In this document: in pieces, positions 1 through 8,407 of the stretch
Layout: each line of letters starts with the position of its first letter
Numbering within the stretch: the first letter of the stretch is position 1
Assembly: GCA_964479625.1 (NCBI GenBank)
Contig: CAYZMS010000027.1
Location: 1 to 55,864 of the forward strand
Source of the DNA: CAYZMS01 sp964479625
GTDB taxonomy: Bacteria; Bacteroidota; Bacteroidia; Chitinophagales; Saprospiraceae
Direction: 5' to 3'
Length of the DNA: 55,864 nt
Translations under genes and position numbers: made by a program
Notes under the pieces: model-generated
Databases searched by the model: none
What the model saw: only the letters and a program-made list of their open reading frames with translations
Told to the model about the DNA's origin: nothing

Positions 1-122
1 GGCTCAAATGGCTCAGTAGGTTTTTTGTAATGAATTTTTTCGATAGATTTACATACATGTTGTAGAGGCTTACTTTGTTAGTGTGGTAACCAACAATTTA
101 ATGCTTTTGTAATATTTTCATA

Positions 123-149
123 TCACCCCTCTTTTGGGGTGACTTTTTA
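123..149 (+). terminator. Hairpin plus T-run upstream of the first M16 gene
   Basis: A perfect 7-bp stem (TCACCCC at 123-129, GGGGTGA at 136-142) with a 6-nt loop is followed by CTTTTTAA. This looks like an intrinsic terminator for a transcript entering from the left edge. It ends about 40 bp before the M16 start, so a 5'-leader hairpin is the alternative. Bases 1-122 hold no gene that I can support. Confidence 0.6.
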
Positions 150-187
150 AACAACTTCGAATATATAAAAACAGAATCCTGAAATTT

Positions 188-1513
188 ATGATCAAGCATC
201 GCATTCTTTTCCTGTCGCTGCTCTTTTTATGTGGAGTTTTCAGCGCCTCTGCACAATTAAACGAAATTGAATTTGAAAAGTACGAACTCGATAATGGCCT
301 TAAGGTCATTTTACATGAGGATCACACCGCACCTAATGTAGCGGTCACCGTGATGTACCACGTAGGCTCCAAAAATGAACGTCCTGGGCGCACCGGTTTC
401 GCCCACTTTTTCGAACATTTGATGTTTGAAGGCTCAAAGTATATTGACCGGGGAGAGTTTATGAAGATCGTTGAGAATGAAGGGGGGACGCTGAATGCCA
501 ACACCACCCAAGATAGAACTTTCTATTACGAGATCCTGCCTTCCAATAAATTGGAACTAGGCTTATGGATGGAGTCTGAACGGATGTTGCATGCAAAAGT
601 AGACACAAAGGGAGTAGAAACACAAAGAGAAGTCGTAAAGGAAGAAAGGCGGCTACGTTATGATAACCAACCTTACGGCACATTGTTAGAAGAGTTGATG
701 AAACGCGCTTATAAGGAACATCCTTACCAATGGACGCCCATTGGATCCATGGAAGATATCAATGCAGCCGAGGAGAGTGACTTTATTGACTTTTATGAGA
801 TCTTTTACGTTCCGAACAATGCTATACTTTCTATAGCAGGTGATATTGATGTAGCGGAGACTAAAAAGCTGGTAGAAAAATATTTTGCAAGTATTCCAAA
901 AGGAGAAAAACCCATTTATCGACCGGATATTGTAGAACCGGCTTTGGGCGGTGAAGTACGCGACACTGTTTATGACCAAATTCAGTTGCCTGCCGTAATT
1001 ATGGGATACCGTTCTCCGGCACAGGGGACAGATGATTATTACGCCCTTCAAATGCTAAGTAACTTATTGACGGTTGGTGAATCGTCCAGATTATACAAGT
1101 CTGTGGTGGATGAGAAACAACTGGCCATTCAAACAGGAGCCTTTAACCTTCCCTTGGAAGACCCCGGTATCGTTCTCGGATTTGGTATTGCCAATATGGG
1201 TGTAGATGCGGCTGAGCTGGAGTCTGCCATGAACGCAGAATTTGAAAAGGTGCAAAAGGAATTAATACCGGAAAAGGAGTACCAAAAACTGCGCAACCAG
1301 ATCGAAAGTCAAATTGTAAGCCAGAATAGCAGCGTAGCTGGTATTGCAGAAAGCCTGGCTAATTATGAAATGTATTACGGTGACGCCAATTTGATCAATA
1401 CTGAAATCGACCGCTACCTAAGCGTTAGCCGGGAAGATATCCAGGAAGTGGCTAAAAAATACCTACAGCCTGATAATCGCGTTGTATTGTACTGGTTGGC
1501 CAAACCCCAGTAG
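188..1513 (+). CDS. Secreted M16B family zinc peptidase, catalytic subunit
   Basis: Exported zinc metallopeptidase of the pitrilysin/processing-peptidase class. Residues 1-23 form a signal peptide ending in SASAQ. The inverted zinc motif HFFEH is at residues 73-77 (H73, E76, H77), and the distal ligand lies in VVKEE near 149-153. About 441 aa is the normal length for a half-size M16B subunit with two M16 folds. The next gene, 58 bp downstream on the same strand, lacks the zinc motif but keeps the R/Y substrate-binding pair, so the two probably form the usual catalytic/non-catalytic heterodimer in the periplasm or at the outer membrane. The ATG at 188 is chosen because it gives a complete signal peptide. 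The family call is firm; the substrate is unknown. Confidence 0.93.
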   Translation: MIKHRILFLSLLFLCGVFSASAQLNEIEFEKYELDNGLKVILHEDHTAPNVAVTVMYHVGSKNERPGRTGFAHFFEHLMFEGSKYIDRGEFMKIVENEGGTLNANTTQDRTFYYEILPSNKLELGLWMESERMLHAKVDTKGVETQREVVKEERRLRYDNQPYGTLLEELMKRAYKEHPYQWTPIGSMEDINAAEESDFIDFYEIFYVPNNAILSIAGDIDVAETKKLVEKYFASIPKGEKPIYRPDIVEPALGGEVRDTVYDQIQLPAVIMGYRSPAQGTDDYYALQMLSNLLTVGESSRLYKSVVDEKQLAIQTGAFNLPLEDPGIVLGFGIANMGVDAAELESAMNAEFEKVQKELIPEKEYQKLRNQIESQIVSQNSSVAGIAESLANYEMYYGDANLINTEIDRYLSVSREDIQEVAKKYLQPDNRVVLYWLAKPQ

Positions 1514-1571
1514 TAACGCATTACCGGCCAGTGAAACCCAATTCAATTATTAAAATTAAATCATTCTAAGA

Positions 1572-3656
1572 ATGAAATCGTATATCCTAATTTTTGCTTT
1601 AATGTTCTCGGCAGCCTGGACTACACTAAGTGCCCAGGAGGATTTCCGAGAGAACCCACCTGAACCGGCACCGGCTCCAGAAATTAAAATGGGGACTTTT
1701 TCAGAGTTTTCCCTCGATAACGGTTTACAGGTAATTCTGGTGGAAAACCATAAATTACCACGTATTTCCTGGCAGTTGTATGTTGATCGCCCGATCATTC
1801 AAGAGGGAGATAAAGCTGGTATACTTAGTTTAACAGCCTCTACTCTGCGTTCAGGCACCACTTCCCGTACAAAAGCAGAGATCGATGAAGCAGTGGATTT
1901 CATCGGAGCTACCCTGTCTACCTCCAGCCAGGGAATGTATGGTTCTTCCCTGACCAAACATCAGGATGAGTTGCTTGACATCATGTCAGATGTTTTATTG
2001 AAGTGCACTTTCCCTTCGGAGGAATTCGAAAAGGAGAAGAAGAACCTGCTCTCTGGCCTGCAGGCAAACAAGGAAGACCCTAATGCCATTTCCAGTAATG
2101 TAACCAGTGTACTGGTGTATGGAAAGGAACATCCTTATGGGGAGATTCTAACAGAAGAATCGGTAAATAAGGTAACGATTAATGATTGCCGGGCTTACTA
2201 CAGCACATACTTCAAACCGAATATCAGCTACCTGGTGGTAGTGGGCGATATTTCTGAAACAGAGGCAAAAGCTGCTGCTGAAAAATACTTCGGCGACTGG
2301 AAACAGGGTGCTGTACCGGAGGTAGAGTTTGAACAACCCCAGGCACCAGAGGGCTTGCAGGTCGCTTTCGTGCCCCGGGACGGATCCGTTCAATCCGTGA
2401 TTGACCTGACTTATCCGGTGGACCTGAAAATCGGTCAAAAAGATGGAACTGCAGCAACCATGGCCAACCAGATCCTTGGTGGGGGTTCTACCGGATACCT
2501 GTTTTTGAATCTTCGGGAGGATAAAGGGTATACTTATGGCGCCTATTCTTCCTTATCAGCTGACGAAGAGATCGGGTCCTTTAGTGCATCTACTTCCGTT
2601 CGGAATGAGGTTACCGACAGTGCCGTGGCCGAAATCATCAAAGAAGTGGACCGCATCCGCAATGAAAAGGTATCTGAAGACCGACTTACTGGAGTGAAAA
2701 ATAAACTTACCGGAGCATTTGGCCGTGGGCTGGAAAGCCCCAATACCATTGCCCGTTATGCGTTGAATACCAAGCTATATGATCTTCCCGAAGATTACTA
2801 TGGGAATTACCTGAAGCGGGTGAACGATGCATCGGTAAAGGACTTACAGAACGCTGCTAAGCGCTACATTACTACAGATGGTGCTTACCTGGTCGTGGTG
2901 GGTAGTCCCGATGTAGCCGAAAGCCTGGCCCAATTCGACAGTGACGGTCAGGTTGATTACTACGATATCTATGGTAACCCATTGGATATGAGTAAAACCG
3001 AGCTCCCTTCTGGTGTCAGCGCCGAAGCAGTGGTCGAAAACTATCTGGAAGCGATAGGTGGTTCGGAAAACCTGGCTGGAATAGAAGATATGACCATGAA
3101 TATGACTACCACCTTTCAGGGAATGAATTTGAATATTAGCAGCATGAAAAAAGCTCCTAATAAGGTTGCCCAGGTAGTTAGTATGAATGGAAATACGGTA
3201 AATGAAACCCGGTTTGATGGAGAGAAAGCTTTGGTTTCCCAAATGGGACAAAACCAAACCCTGGAAGGAGAAGCCGCTGCTGCCTTTGGTAAAGAAGCTA
3301 CTATTTTTCCAGAGCTGGATTACCTAAAAGAGGAATACACTCTTGAACTTACCGGTATCGAAAAAGTGGAGGGTGCAGATGCTTATAAAATTGTGGTTAC
3401 TGGTCCTGACGGCTCCAAATCTACGGAGTTCTATGAGGTGGATTCAGGCTTAAAAGTGAAATCTGTCAGCTCTGCCGATATGGGTGGCCAAACAGTCACT
3501 AATACCAATGTTTACAGCGATTACCAGGAAGTGGATGGTATAATGATCCCTTTCAAAATGACCACTTCCGGCGCAATGCCCATGACCCTGGAAATGACCG
3601 TGGAGTCGGTCGAGTTCAATACCGGCCTTGGAGAAGAGGTGTTTAAGGTGGAGTAA
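1572..3656 (+). CDS. Secreted M16B peptidase-like partner with C-terminal extension
   Basis: Second subunit of the M16B pair. It has a signal peptide (residues 1-21, ending TTLSAQ), then an N-terminal M16 domain in which the HxxEH motif is absent, then an M16C-type domain with the R/Y segment LREDKGYTYGAYSS that marks the partner subunit. The M16 part ends near residue 450. The last 220 or so residues are an extra domain that starts at about EAIGGSENLAGIEDM and looks like the LolA/lipoprotein-sorting-like beta domain often fused to Bacteroidota M16 proteins; this assignment is tentative. It follows the catalytic subunit by 58 bp and is probably cotranscribed. It is very likely non-catalytic and needed for substrate binding. 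A strong hairpin follows the gene. Confidence 0.9.
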   Translation: MKSYILIFALMFSAAWTTLSAQEDFRENPPEPAPAPEIKMGTFSEFSLDNGLQVILVENHKLPRISWQLYVDRPIIQEGDKAGILSLTASTLRSGTTSRTKAEIDEAVDFIGATLSTSSQGMYGSSLTKHQDELLDIMSDVLLKCTFPSEEFEKEKKNLLSGLQANKEDPNAISSNVTSVLVYGKEHPYGEILTEESVNKVTINDCRAYYSTYFKPNISYLVVVGDISETEAKAAAEKYFGDWKQGAVPEVEFEQPQAPEGLQVAFVPRDGSVQSVIDLTYPVDLKIGQKDGTAATMANQILGGGSTGYLFLNLREDKGYTYGAYSSLSADEEIGSFSASTSVRNEVTDSAVAEIIKEVDRIRNEKVSEDRLTGVKNKLTGAFGRGLESPNTIARYALNTKLYDLPEDYYGNYLKRVNDASVKDLQNAAKRYITTDGAYLVVVGSPDVAESLAQFDSDGQVDYYDIYGNPLDMSKTELPSGVSAEAVVENYLEAIGGSENLAGIEDMTMNMTTTFQGMNLNISSMKKAPNKVAQVVSMNGNTVNETRFDGEKALVSQMGQNQTLEGEAAAAFGKEATIFPELDYLKEEYTLELTGIEKVEGADAYKIVVTGPDGSKSTEFYEVDSGLKVKSVSSADMGGQTVTNTNVYSDYQEVDGIMIPFKMTTSGAMPMTLEMTVESVEFNTGLGEEVFKVE

Positions 3657-3675
3657 GGGAAGATTCTATAAGTTT

Positions 3676-3729
3676 ATAATTTTATGGGGTTATAAGGTTA
3701 TTTTCAACCTTATAACCCCATAAAATTAT
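3676..3729. repeat. Perfect 24-bp inverted repeat (24/6/24)
   Basis: Arms 3676-3699 and 3706-3729 are exact reverse complements around the loop ATTTTC. The base of the stem is A/T-rich and the middle holds GGGG/CCCC. It sits 19 bp after the M16 partner stop codon and 82 bp before the asparaginase start. It may be a bidirectional terminator, but no clean T-run follows either arm. The two arms seem to be the only copies in this window. Confidence 0.8.
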
Positions 3730-3811
3730 TCCAAATCCCTCATCAACACGAGGATCACTGCCTTTGAAGTAGGCAGTATCCGGAGGCTTTCAAAACCCAT
3801 AACGCTCTCAG

Positions 3812-4297
3812 ATGATTCAGATCTTCGTGACCGGTGGCACCTTCGATAAGGAATACAACTACATAAAAGGGACGCTCTATTTCCGGGATACTCATCTTCC
3901 CAAGATGATCGAACGCGGCCGTTGTACTTTGGAACTGGACATCAAAACCCTCATGATGCTCGACAGCCAGGACATGCAGGAAGCGGACCGGGAGATTATC
4001 GCACACAATTGTAGGCGCTCTGCATTCGACCAGATCATCATTACTCATGGGACCGACACTATGGTGGAGACGGCTGAATACCTGGCTAAAGCCCAGATCG
4101 AAAAGACTATCGTAGTTACCGGCGCCATGATTCCCTATGCTTTTGGTACCTCTTCGGATGGATTTTTTAACTTAGGGAGTGCATTGGCCTTTGTCCAACT
4201 GCTGCCGGTGGGGGTTTATGTTGCCATGAATGGTCGTTACTACCCATGGGATCGCGTTCGCAAAAACCAGAAAACCGGTTTTTTTGAGGAGCTTTGA
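3812..4297 (+). CDS. Short asparaginase-family protein (N-terminal domain only)
   Basis: A 161-aa protein covering only the N-terminal alpha/beta domain of type I/II asparaginases. It keeps the nucleophile-loop motif TGGTFDKEY (T10), the second triad motif HGTDTM (T81, D82) and the SSDGFFNL segment. A lysine (K151) lies where the triad lysine would fall. The C-terminal domain, which normally completes the active site at the dimer interface, is missing. The reading frame ends in a plain stop followed by non-coding sequence, and single-domain asparaginases of about 160 aa are a recognised bacterial subgroup, so this looks like an intact short form rather than a truncation. The activity is uncertain, since it may be asparaginase or another amidohydrolase. 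It stands alone between a hairpin and the dehalogenase. Confidence 0.8.
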   Translation: MIQIFVTGGTFDKEYNYIKGTLYFRDTHLPKMIERGRCTLELDIKTLMMLDSQDMQEADREIIAHNCRRSAFDQIIITHGTDTMVETAEYLAKAQIEKTIVVTGAMIPYAFGTSSDGFFNLGSALAFVQLLPVGVYVAMNGRYYPWDRVRKNQKTGFFEEL

Positions 4298-4397
4298 ACA
4301 AAACACCTTCGGTTTTGACAATTGAAAAAGACTACTTAGTCTAAGGGCTTTTTAAAGGCCCGACATCTGTCAAACAACTGCCAATTAATTTCCAAAG

Positions 4398-5291
4398 ATG
4401 ACCGTTCTTCGAACACCTGAGTACCGCTTTGAACATTTGCCGGATTTCCGCTATCAGGGCAATTATTTGGAAGTAGAGCCCGGACTTCGTTTGCATTATT
4501 TAGATGAGGGTGAAAAAACGAACCCCACCTTTTTGTTACTACACGGAGAACCCACCTGGTCGTATTTATACCGCAAGATGATCCCTGTACTGGTGAAAGG
4601 CGGCTGCCGGGTGGTCGCTTTAGACCTTATCGGTTTTGGACGCTCCGATAAGCCAGCGAAGAAAGAGGACTATTCGTATCAAAAGCATGAAAACTGGTTG
4701 CGTGCTGCCATTGAACAACTAGACTTACAAAAGGTGCGCCTTTTTTGCCAGGACTGGGGTGGCCTGTTAGGCATGCGATTAGCGGTCTTAATGGAAGAAC
4801 GCTTTAGTGCCGTTGCAGCTTCCAATACTTATTTACCAATGGGAATCCGTCCAATGCCGCAGGCTTTTCTACAATGGCGCCAGTTTTCCCAAACCGTTCC
4901 CGAGTTCCCACTGGGAGGTGTACTGCAAATGGGGACCGTTACTGAACTTCCAGCTGAGGTACTGGCCGCCTATGAAGCTCCCTTTCCGGATGAATCCTTT
5001 AAAGTCGGTGCAAGGGTTTTCCCTGCACTGGTCCCACTAGAATTCGATGATCCTGAAGCAAGGAAAAACCGGAAATTGTGGGAGCTTTGGGCCAGGTGGG
5101 AAAAACCATTTTTGACCTTATTTGGCGATTCGGATCTGATCACCAAGGGAGCGGACAGGGTACTTCAAAAGCATATTCCCGGCGCAAGGGATCAACCTCA
5201 TGCAATAATCGAAGGAGCTGGCCACTTCTCACAGGAAGACCAGGGAAAATTAATAGCTGAACATTTGCTAACATTCAATGGATCGATATGA
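4398..5291 (+). CDS. Haloalkane dehalogenase, DhlA-like (HLD-I) subfamily
   Basis: Alpha/beta-hydrolase of 297 aa predicted to cleave carbon-halogen bonds hydrolytically. Features seen are HGEPTW with oxyanion-hole E51, the nucleophile motif QDWGG (D119 with halide-binding W120), a second candidate halide-stabilising Trp in the cap (W160, in the position of DhlA W175), the acid at D246 in GDSD after strand 7, and H276 in GAGHFS. The order and the HGEPTWSYLYRKM segment match the Xanthobacter DhlA group rather than the LinB/DhaA group. There is no signal peptide, so it is cytoplasmic. Its TGA overlaps the next gene's ATG (ATGA), so it is translationally coupled to a gamma-glutamyltransferase. 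The substrate is unknown; a related epoxide hydrolase is unlikely given the paired tryptophans. Confidence 0.87.
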   Translation: MTVLRTPEYRFEHLPDFRYQGNYLEVEPGLRLHYLDEGEKTNPTFLLLHGEPTWSYLYRKMIPVLVKGGCRVVALDLIGFGRSDKPAKKEDYSYQKHENWLRAAIEQLDLQKVRLFCQDWGGLLGMRLAVLMEERFSAVAASNTYLPMGIRPMPQAFLQWRQFSQTVPEFPLGGVLQMGTVTELPAEVLAAYEAPFPDESFKVGARVFPALVPLEFDDPEARKNRKLWELWARWEKPFLTLFGDSDLITKGADRVLQKHIPGARDQPHAIIEGAGHFSQEDQGKLIAEHLLTFNGSI

Positions 5292-6985
5292 AAAATAAAA
5301 CCTTGATTGCTTTTGCACTATTATGCTTTTTGGTAAGTGCCGCCTTTGCTCAGGATCGGATCACCGGATCTCTTTATTCCACCCGTTCGGAGGTCATTGC
5401 CCAAAATGGAATGGCGGCAACCAGCCACCCCTTAGCTTCCCAGATCGCCATCGACATCCTGAAAAAAGGGGGTAGCGCTATAGACGCGGCAATTGCCGCC
5501 AACGCAGCCCTTGGCTTAATGGAGCCTACGGGCTGCGGTATTGGAGGCGACCTTTTCGCTATTGTGTGGGATGCAGAGAGCAAGCAACTCTATGGCCTCA
5601 ACGCCAGTGGTCGCTCGCCTGAAAGCCTTAGTTTGGCCTACTTTCAAGAGGAAGGCATGGAAAAGATCCCTTCCTACGGGCCACTACCGGTTAGTGTTCC
5701 GGGGACGGTAGACGGTTGGTTTGAGTTACATGAAAAGTTTGGTGAACTACCCATGGAAACCATCCTGGCTCCTGCTATTGCCTATGCGGAGGAGGGTTTT
5801 CCCGTTACGGAATTGATCGCCTGGTATATGAATCGAACGATCCCTTTTTACCTGCGGCAGGGGTTCCCGAACATAGCAGAGACCTATCAGCTGAATGGAC
5901 AAACTCCCCAAAAGGGAGATATCTTTCGAAACCCCTATTTGGCAAATACCTATCGAAAAATTGCCAAAGGTGGAAGAGATGCTTTCTACAAAGGAGATAT
6001 AGCTCGTACCATCGCTGATTTCATTCAGGAGCAGGGCGGTTTCCTTTCCTATGAGAATATGGCCGGGCATCGCTCGGAATGGGTGGATCCCGTATCGGTA
6101 AATTACCGGGGTTATGATGTGTGGGAACTTCCCCCAAACGGGCAGGGAATTGCCGCCCTACAAATGCTCAATATTTTAGAAGGCTATGACTTCAGTTCGA
6201 TCGAATTCGGCTCACCCGAGCACATTCACTTGTTTGCAGAGGCTAAAAAACTGGCTTTTGAAGACCGTGCCAAATACTATGCAGACCCCGATTTCTTCGA
6301 AGTCCCCTTAGAACGTCTGCTTTCTAAGGAATATGCGGCCGAACGCCGGGAATTGATCGATAGGGAAAGAGCAGGCCGTTACGAGTCAGGTCAGATCAGC
6401 GCGGGAGAAACCATTTACCTGACGGTAGCGGATAAAGACGGGAATATGATCTCCCTTATTCAGTCTAATTATCGCGGTATGGGGTCCGGTATGTGTCCTC
6501 CGGGGCTTGGTTTTATTTTACAGGATCGGGGCGAATTGTTTTCTTTAATTGAAGGACAGGCCAATACCTATGATCCCGGTAAGCGGCCTTTTCATACCAT
6601 TATTCCCGCTTTTGTCACCAAAGATAATCAGCCTTACCTCAGCTTCGGGGTTATGGGCGGGGATTTCCAGCCGCAGGGCCATTGCGAGATCATTATGAAT
6701 ATGATCGATTTTGGAATGAACCTTCAGGCAGCAGGAGATGCCCCACGCATCGATCATACCGGGACCAGCAAACCCACCGGTTATGTGGCAGAAGGAAGTG
6801 GGGAAATTCGCCTCGAATACGGTTTTGATTACGACACCATTCGAGCTTTAATGGACAAAGGCCATAAAGTGGGTTTTTCCCGAGGCATTTACGGGGGATA
6901 TCAGGCTATTTTGTACGATGCTGAACGGCAGGTTTACTTTGGCGCCAGTGAATCTAGGAAAGATGGAATGGCAGTTGGTTATTAG
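5288..6985 (+). CDS. Exported gamma-glutamyltransferase, YwrD-like
   Basis: Ntn-hydrolase of 565 aa with a signal peptide (residues 1-21, ending AAFAQ), so periplasmic. GGT precursors cleave themselves before a conserved threonine; here that residue is T375 in GETIYLTVADKDGN, followed by the small-subunit core. The glycine pair and the GVMGGDFQPQGH segment are typical of the YwrD/cephalosporin-acylase-like branch rather than of E. coli Ggt: the residues after the nucleophile are IY instead of TH. It probably hydrolyses or transfers gamma-glutamyl groups, for example from glutathione or its conjugates; the exact substrate is inference. It starts inside the dehalogenase stop codon, so the two form an operon. 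The length is normal for the family and no key glycine is missing. Confidence 0.88.
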   Translation: MKNKTLIAFALLCFLVSAAFAQDRITGSLYSTRSEVIAQNGMAATSHPLASQIAIDILKKGGSAIDAAIAANAALGLMEPTGCGIGGDLFAIVWDAESKQLYGLNASGRSPESLSLAYFQEEGMEKIPSYGPLPVSVPGTVDGWFELHEKFGELPMETILAPAIAYAEEGFPVTELIAWYMNRTIPFYLRQGFPNIAETYQLNGQTPQKGDIFRNPYLANTYRKIAKGGRDAFYKGDIARTIADFIQEQGGFLSYENMAGHRSEWVDPVSVNYRGYDVWELPPNGQGIAALQMLNILEGYDFSSIEFGSPEHIHLFAEAKKLAFEDRAKYYADPDFFEVPLERLLSKEYAAERRELIDRERAGRYESGQISAGETIYLTVADKDGNMISLIQSNYRGMGSGMCPPGLGFILQDRGELFSLIEGQANTYDPGKRPFHTIIPAFVTKDNQPYLSFGVMGGDFQPQGHCEIIMNMIDFGMNLQAAGDAPRIDHTGTSKPTGYVAEGSGEIRLEYGFDYDTIRALMDKGHKVGFSRGIYGGYQAILYDAERQVYFGASESRKDGMAVGY

Positions 6986-7100
6986 CCTCGTCAAAAGCTA
7001 AGTACTTTTCCTAAAGGGAGGATTGTTTTTACAATCAATCCCCTTCCTTCAGCAGTAATTAAATAGGAAATTAATTTCTATAAATCGATAAACTCCACCC

Positions 7101-7994
7101 ATGACCATCATTGACCTTAATTTTCTCGGTAATGAACATGCCATAGCCTCCTTCTTACTGGAAACTACAGAGGGGCCGATCCTGGTCGAAACAGGCCCTC
7201 ATTCTACTTTCGAGCACCTGAATAACGGGATACAGGCGGCGGGATATGCGGTAGAAGATGTTCGGCATGTTTTTTTGACGCATATTCACCTCGACCATGC
7301 CGGAGCAGCCTGGGCGTTCGCCGAACAGGGTGCCCGGGTGTATGTCCACCCCCTTGGAGTGCCTCATCTTGAGCAGCCGGAGCGTTTGATGAGTTCCGCC
7401 AGGCGTATCTATCAAGACCAGATGGATACCCTTTGGGGAGCTATGAAGCCCATCGCCAGGGAGCAATTACAAGCAGTAGAGGACAGGGCCGAAATCTCCG
7501 TGGGGGACCTCACCTTAAAAGCTTTGCATACCCCAGGGCATGCCGTTCACCACATAGCCTGGGAAGTAGACAAGACCATTTTTTGTGGCGATGTGGCCGG
7601 GGTTAAGATCGACCAGGGGCCGGTGGTGCCACCATGCCCTCCACCGGATATTAATGTGGAAGACTGGCAGGCCTCCATACGGCTAATCCTTGAGCGCAAG
7701 CCTGATCAGCTCTTTTTAACGCATTATGGAGAGGTAAAAGAAGTGAAGACCCACCTAATAAAATTGGAAGAAGCTTTACTGGATTGGGCTCAATGGATCC
7801 GACCGCACTATGACGCTGGTCGAAAAACAAGTGAAATAGCGCCGGAGTTTATGGAGTACGTTAAAGGACAACTGGAAGCGGGAGGGGTTTTCTCTAAAGA
7901 AGCTCAGTTGCAATACGAAGCTGCCAATCCGTCCTGGATGAGCGTGGCAGGCCTAATTCGGTACTGGAGAAAAAAACTGGAAAAACAGGGCTGA
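7101..7994 (+). CDS. MBL-fold metallo-hydrolase
   Basis: Cytoplasmic metallo-beta-lactamase-fold protein of 297 aa. The metal motif THIHLDHAG gives H61, H63, D65 and H66. Further ligands are in TPGHAVHH (about residue 145), FCGDVAG and FLTHYGE. The C-terminal 90 residues form a helical tail ending in a Trp-rich segment, as in the widespread glyoxalase II-like/hypothetical MBL group. No substrate can be assigned. It has its own 115-bp upstream region after the gamma-glutamyltransferase, with an imperfect GC-rich hairpin at about 7012-7050 that could end that operon. It converges with the small minus-strand membrane protein, 9 bp away. Confidence 0.85.
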   Translation: MTIIDLNFLGNEHAIASFLLETTEGPILVETGPHSTFEHLNNGIQAAGYAVEDVRHVFLTHIHLDHAGAAWAFAEQGARVYVHPLGVPHLEQPERLMSSARRIYQDQMDTLWGAMKPIAREQLQAVEDRAEISVGDLTLKALHTPGHAVHHIAWEVDKTIFCGDVAGVKIDQGPVVPPCPPPDINVEDWQASIRLILERKPDQLFLTHYGEVKEVKTHLIKLEEALLDWAQWIRPHYDAGRKTSEIAPEFMEYVKGQLEAGGVFSKEAQLQYEAANPSWMSVAGLIRYWRKKLEKQG

Positions 7995-8003
7995 CGAGCC
8001 TGA

Positions 8004-8243
8004 TTAAAAATGGGATTGGGGGATCGGCAAAATGCGTTTTACCCCTTCAAATATTTTGGTGAAGATTTGTACGTCCGGTAAAACGGCTTCTTCCTGTTGA
8101 AAATCTTCTGAAAGCTTTTGAGCAAGGGCCAGGCCTTCTTCCTCCTTGGGTTCAGACTTGTTGAGATAGACATAAGAAAGACCGCTCATTAGAAGGAGCA
8201 CAATGTAAAGAATGGTTCTTGGTTCTATTTTTCGACTATCCAC
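8004..8243 (-). CDS. Small single-pass membrane protein, unknown
   Basis: 79 aa, not recognised. The N-terminal MDSRKIEPR is followed by one hydrophobic segment (about residues 10-27, TILYIVLLLMSGLSYVYL) and then a charged soluble tail of about 50 residues, so it is probably anchored with the tail outside the cytoplasm. The start is GTG at 8243, directly preceded by an in-frame TAA; no ATG is available, which lowers confidence. It converges with the MBL hydrolase. A 164-bp stretch without genes separates it from the ABC ATPase. Confidence 0.5.
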   Translation of the reverse strand: MDSRKIEPRTILYIVLLLMSGLSYVYLNKSEPKEEEGLALAQKLSEDFQQEEAVLPDVQIFTKIFEGVKRILPIPQSHF

Positions 8244-8407
8244 TTAAAAATAATTATGCTGGGAAAATAAGCGTTTTTAACCAATTATTTAGGGAATCTC
8301 GACTCCTGCTTGGTAATCCCCGATAAAGGAATTCAAAATAAAGACGAGTGCCTCATTGAAAAGGTTGCAGCTTTGTTAAAGTTTGTTCTAGGTCTGGCCT
8401 TCTTTTT

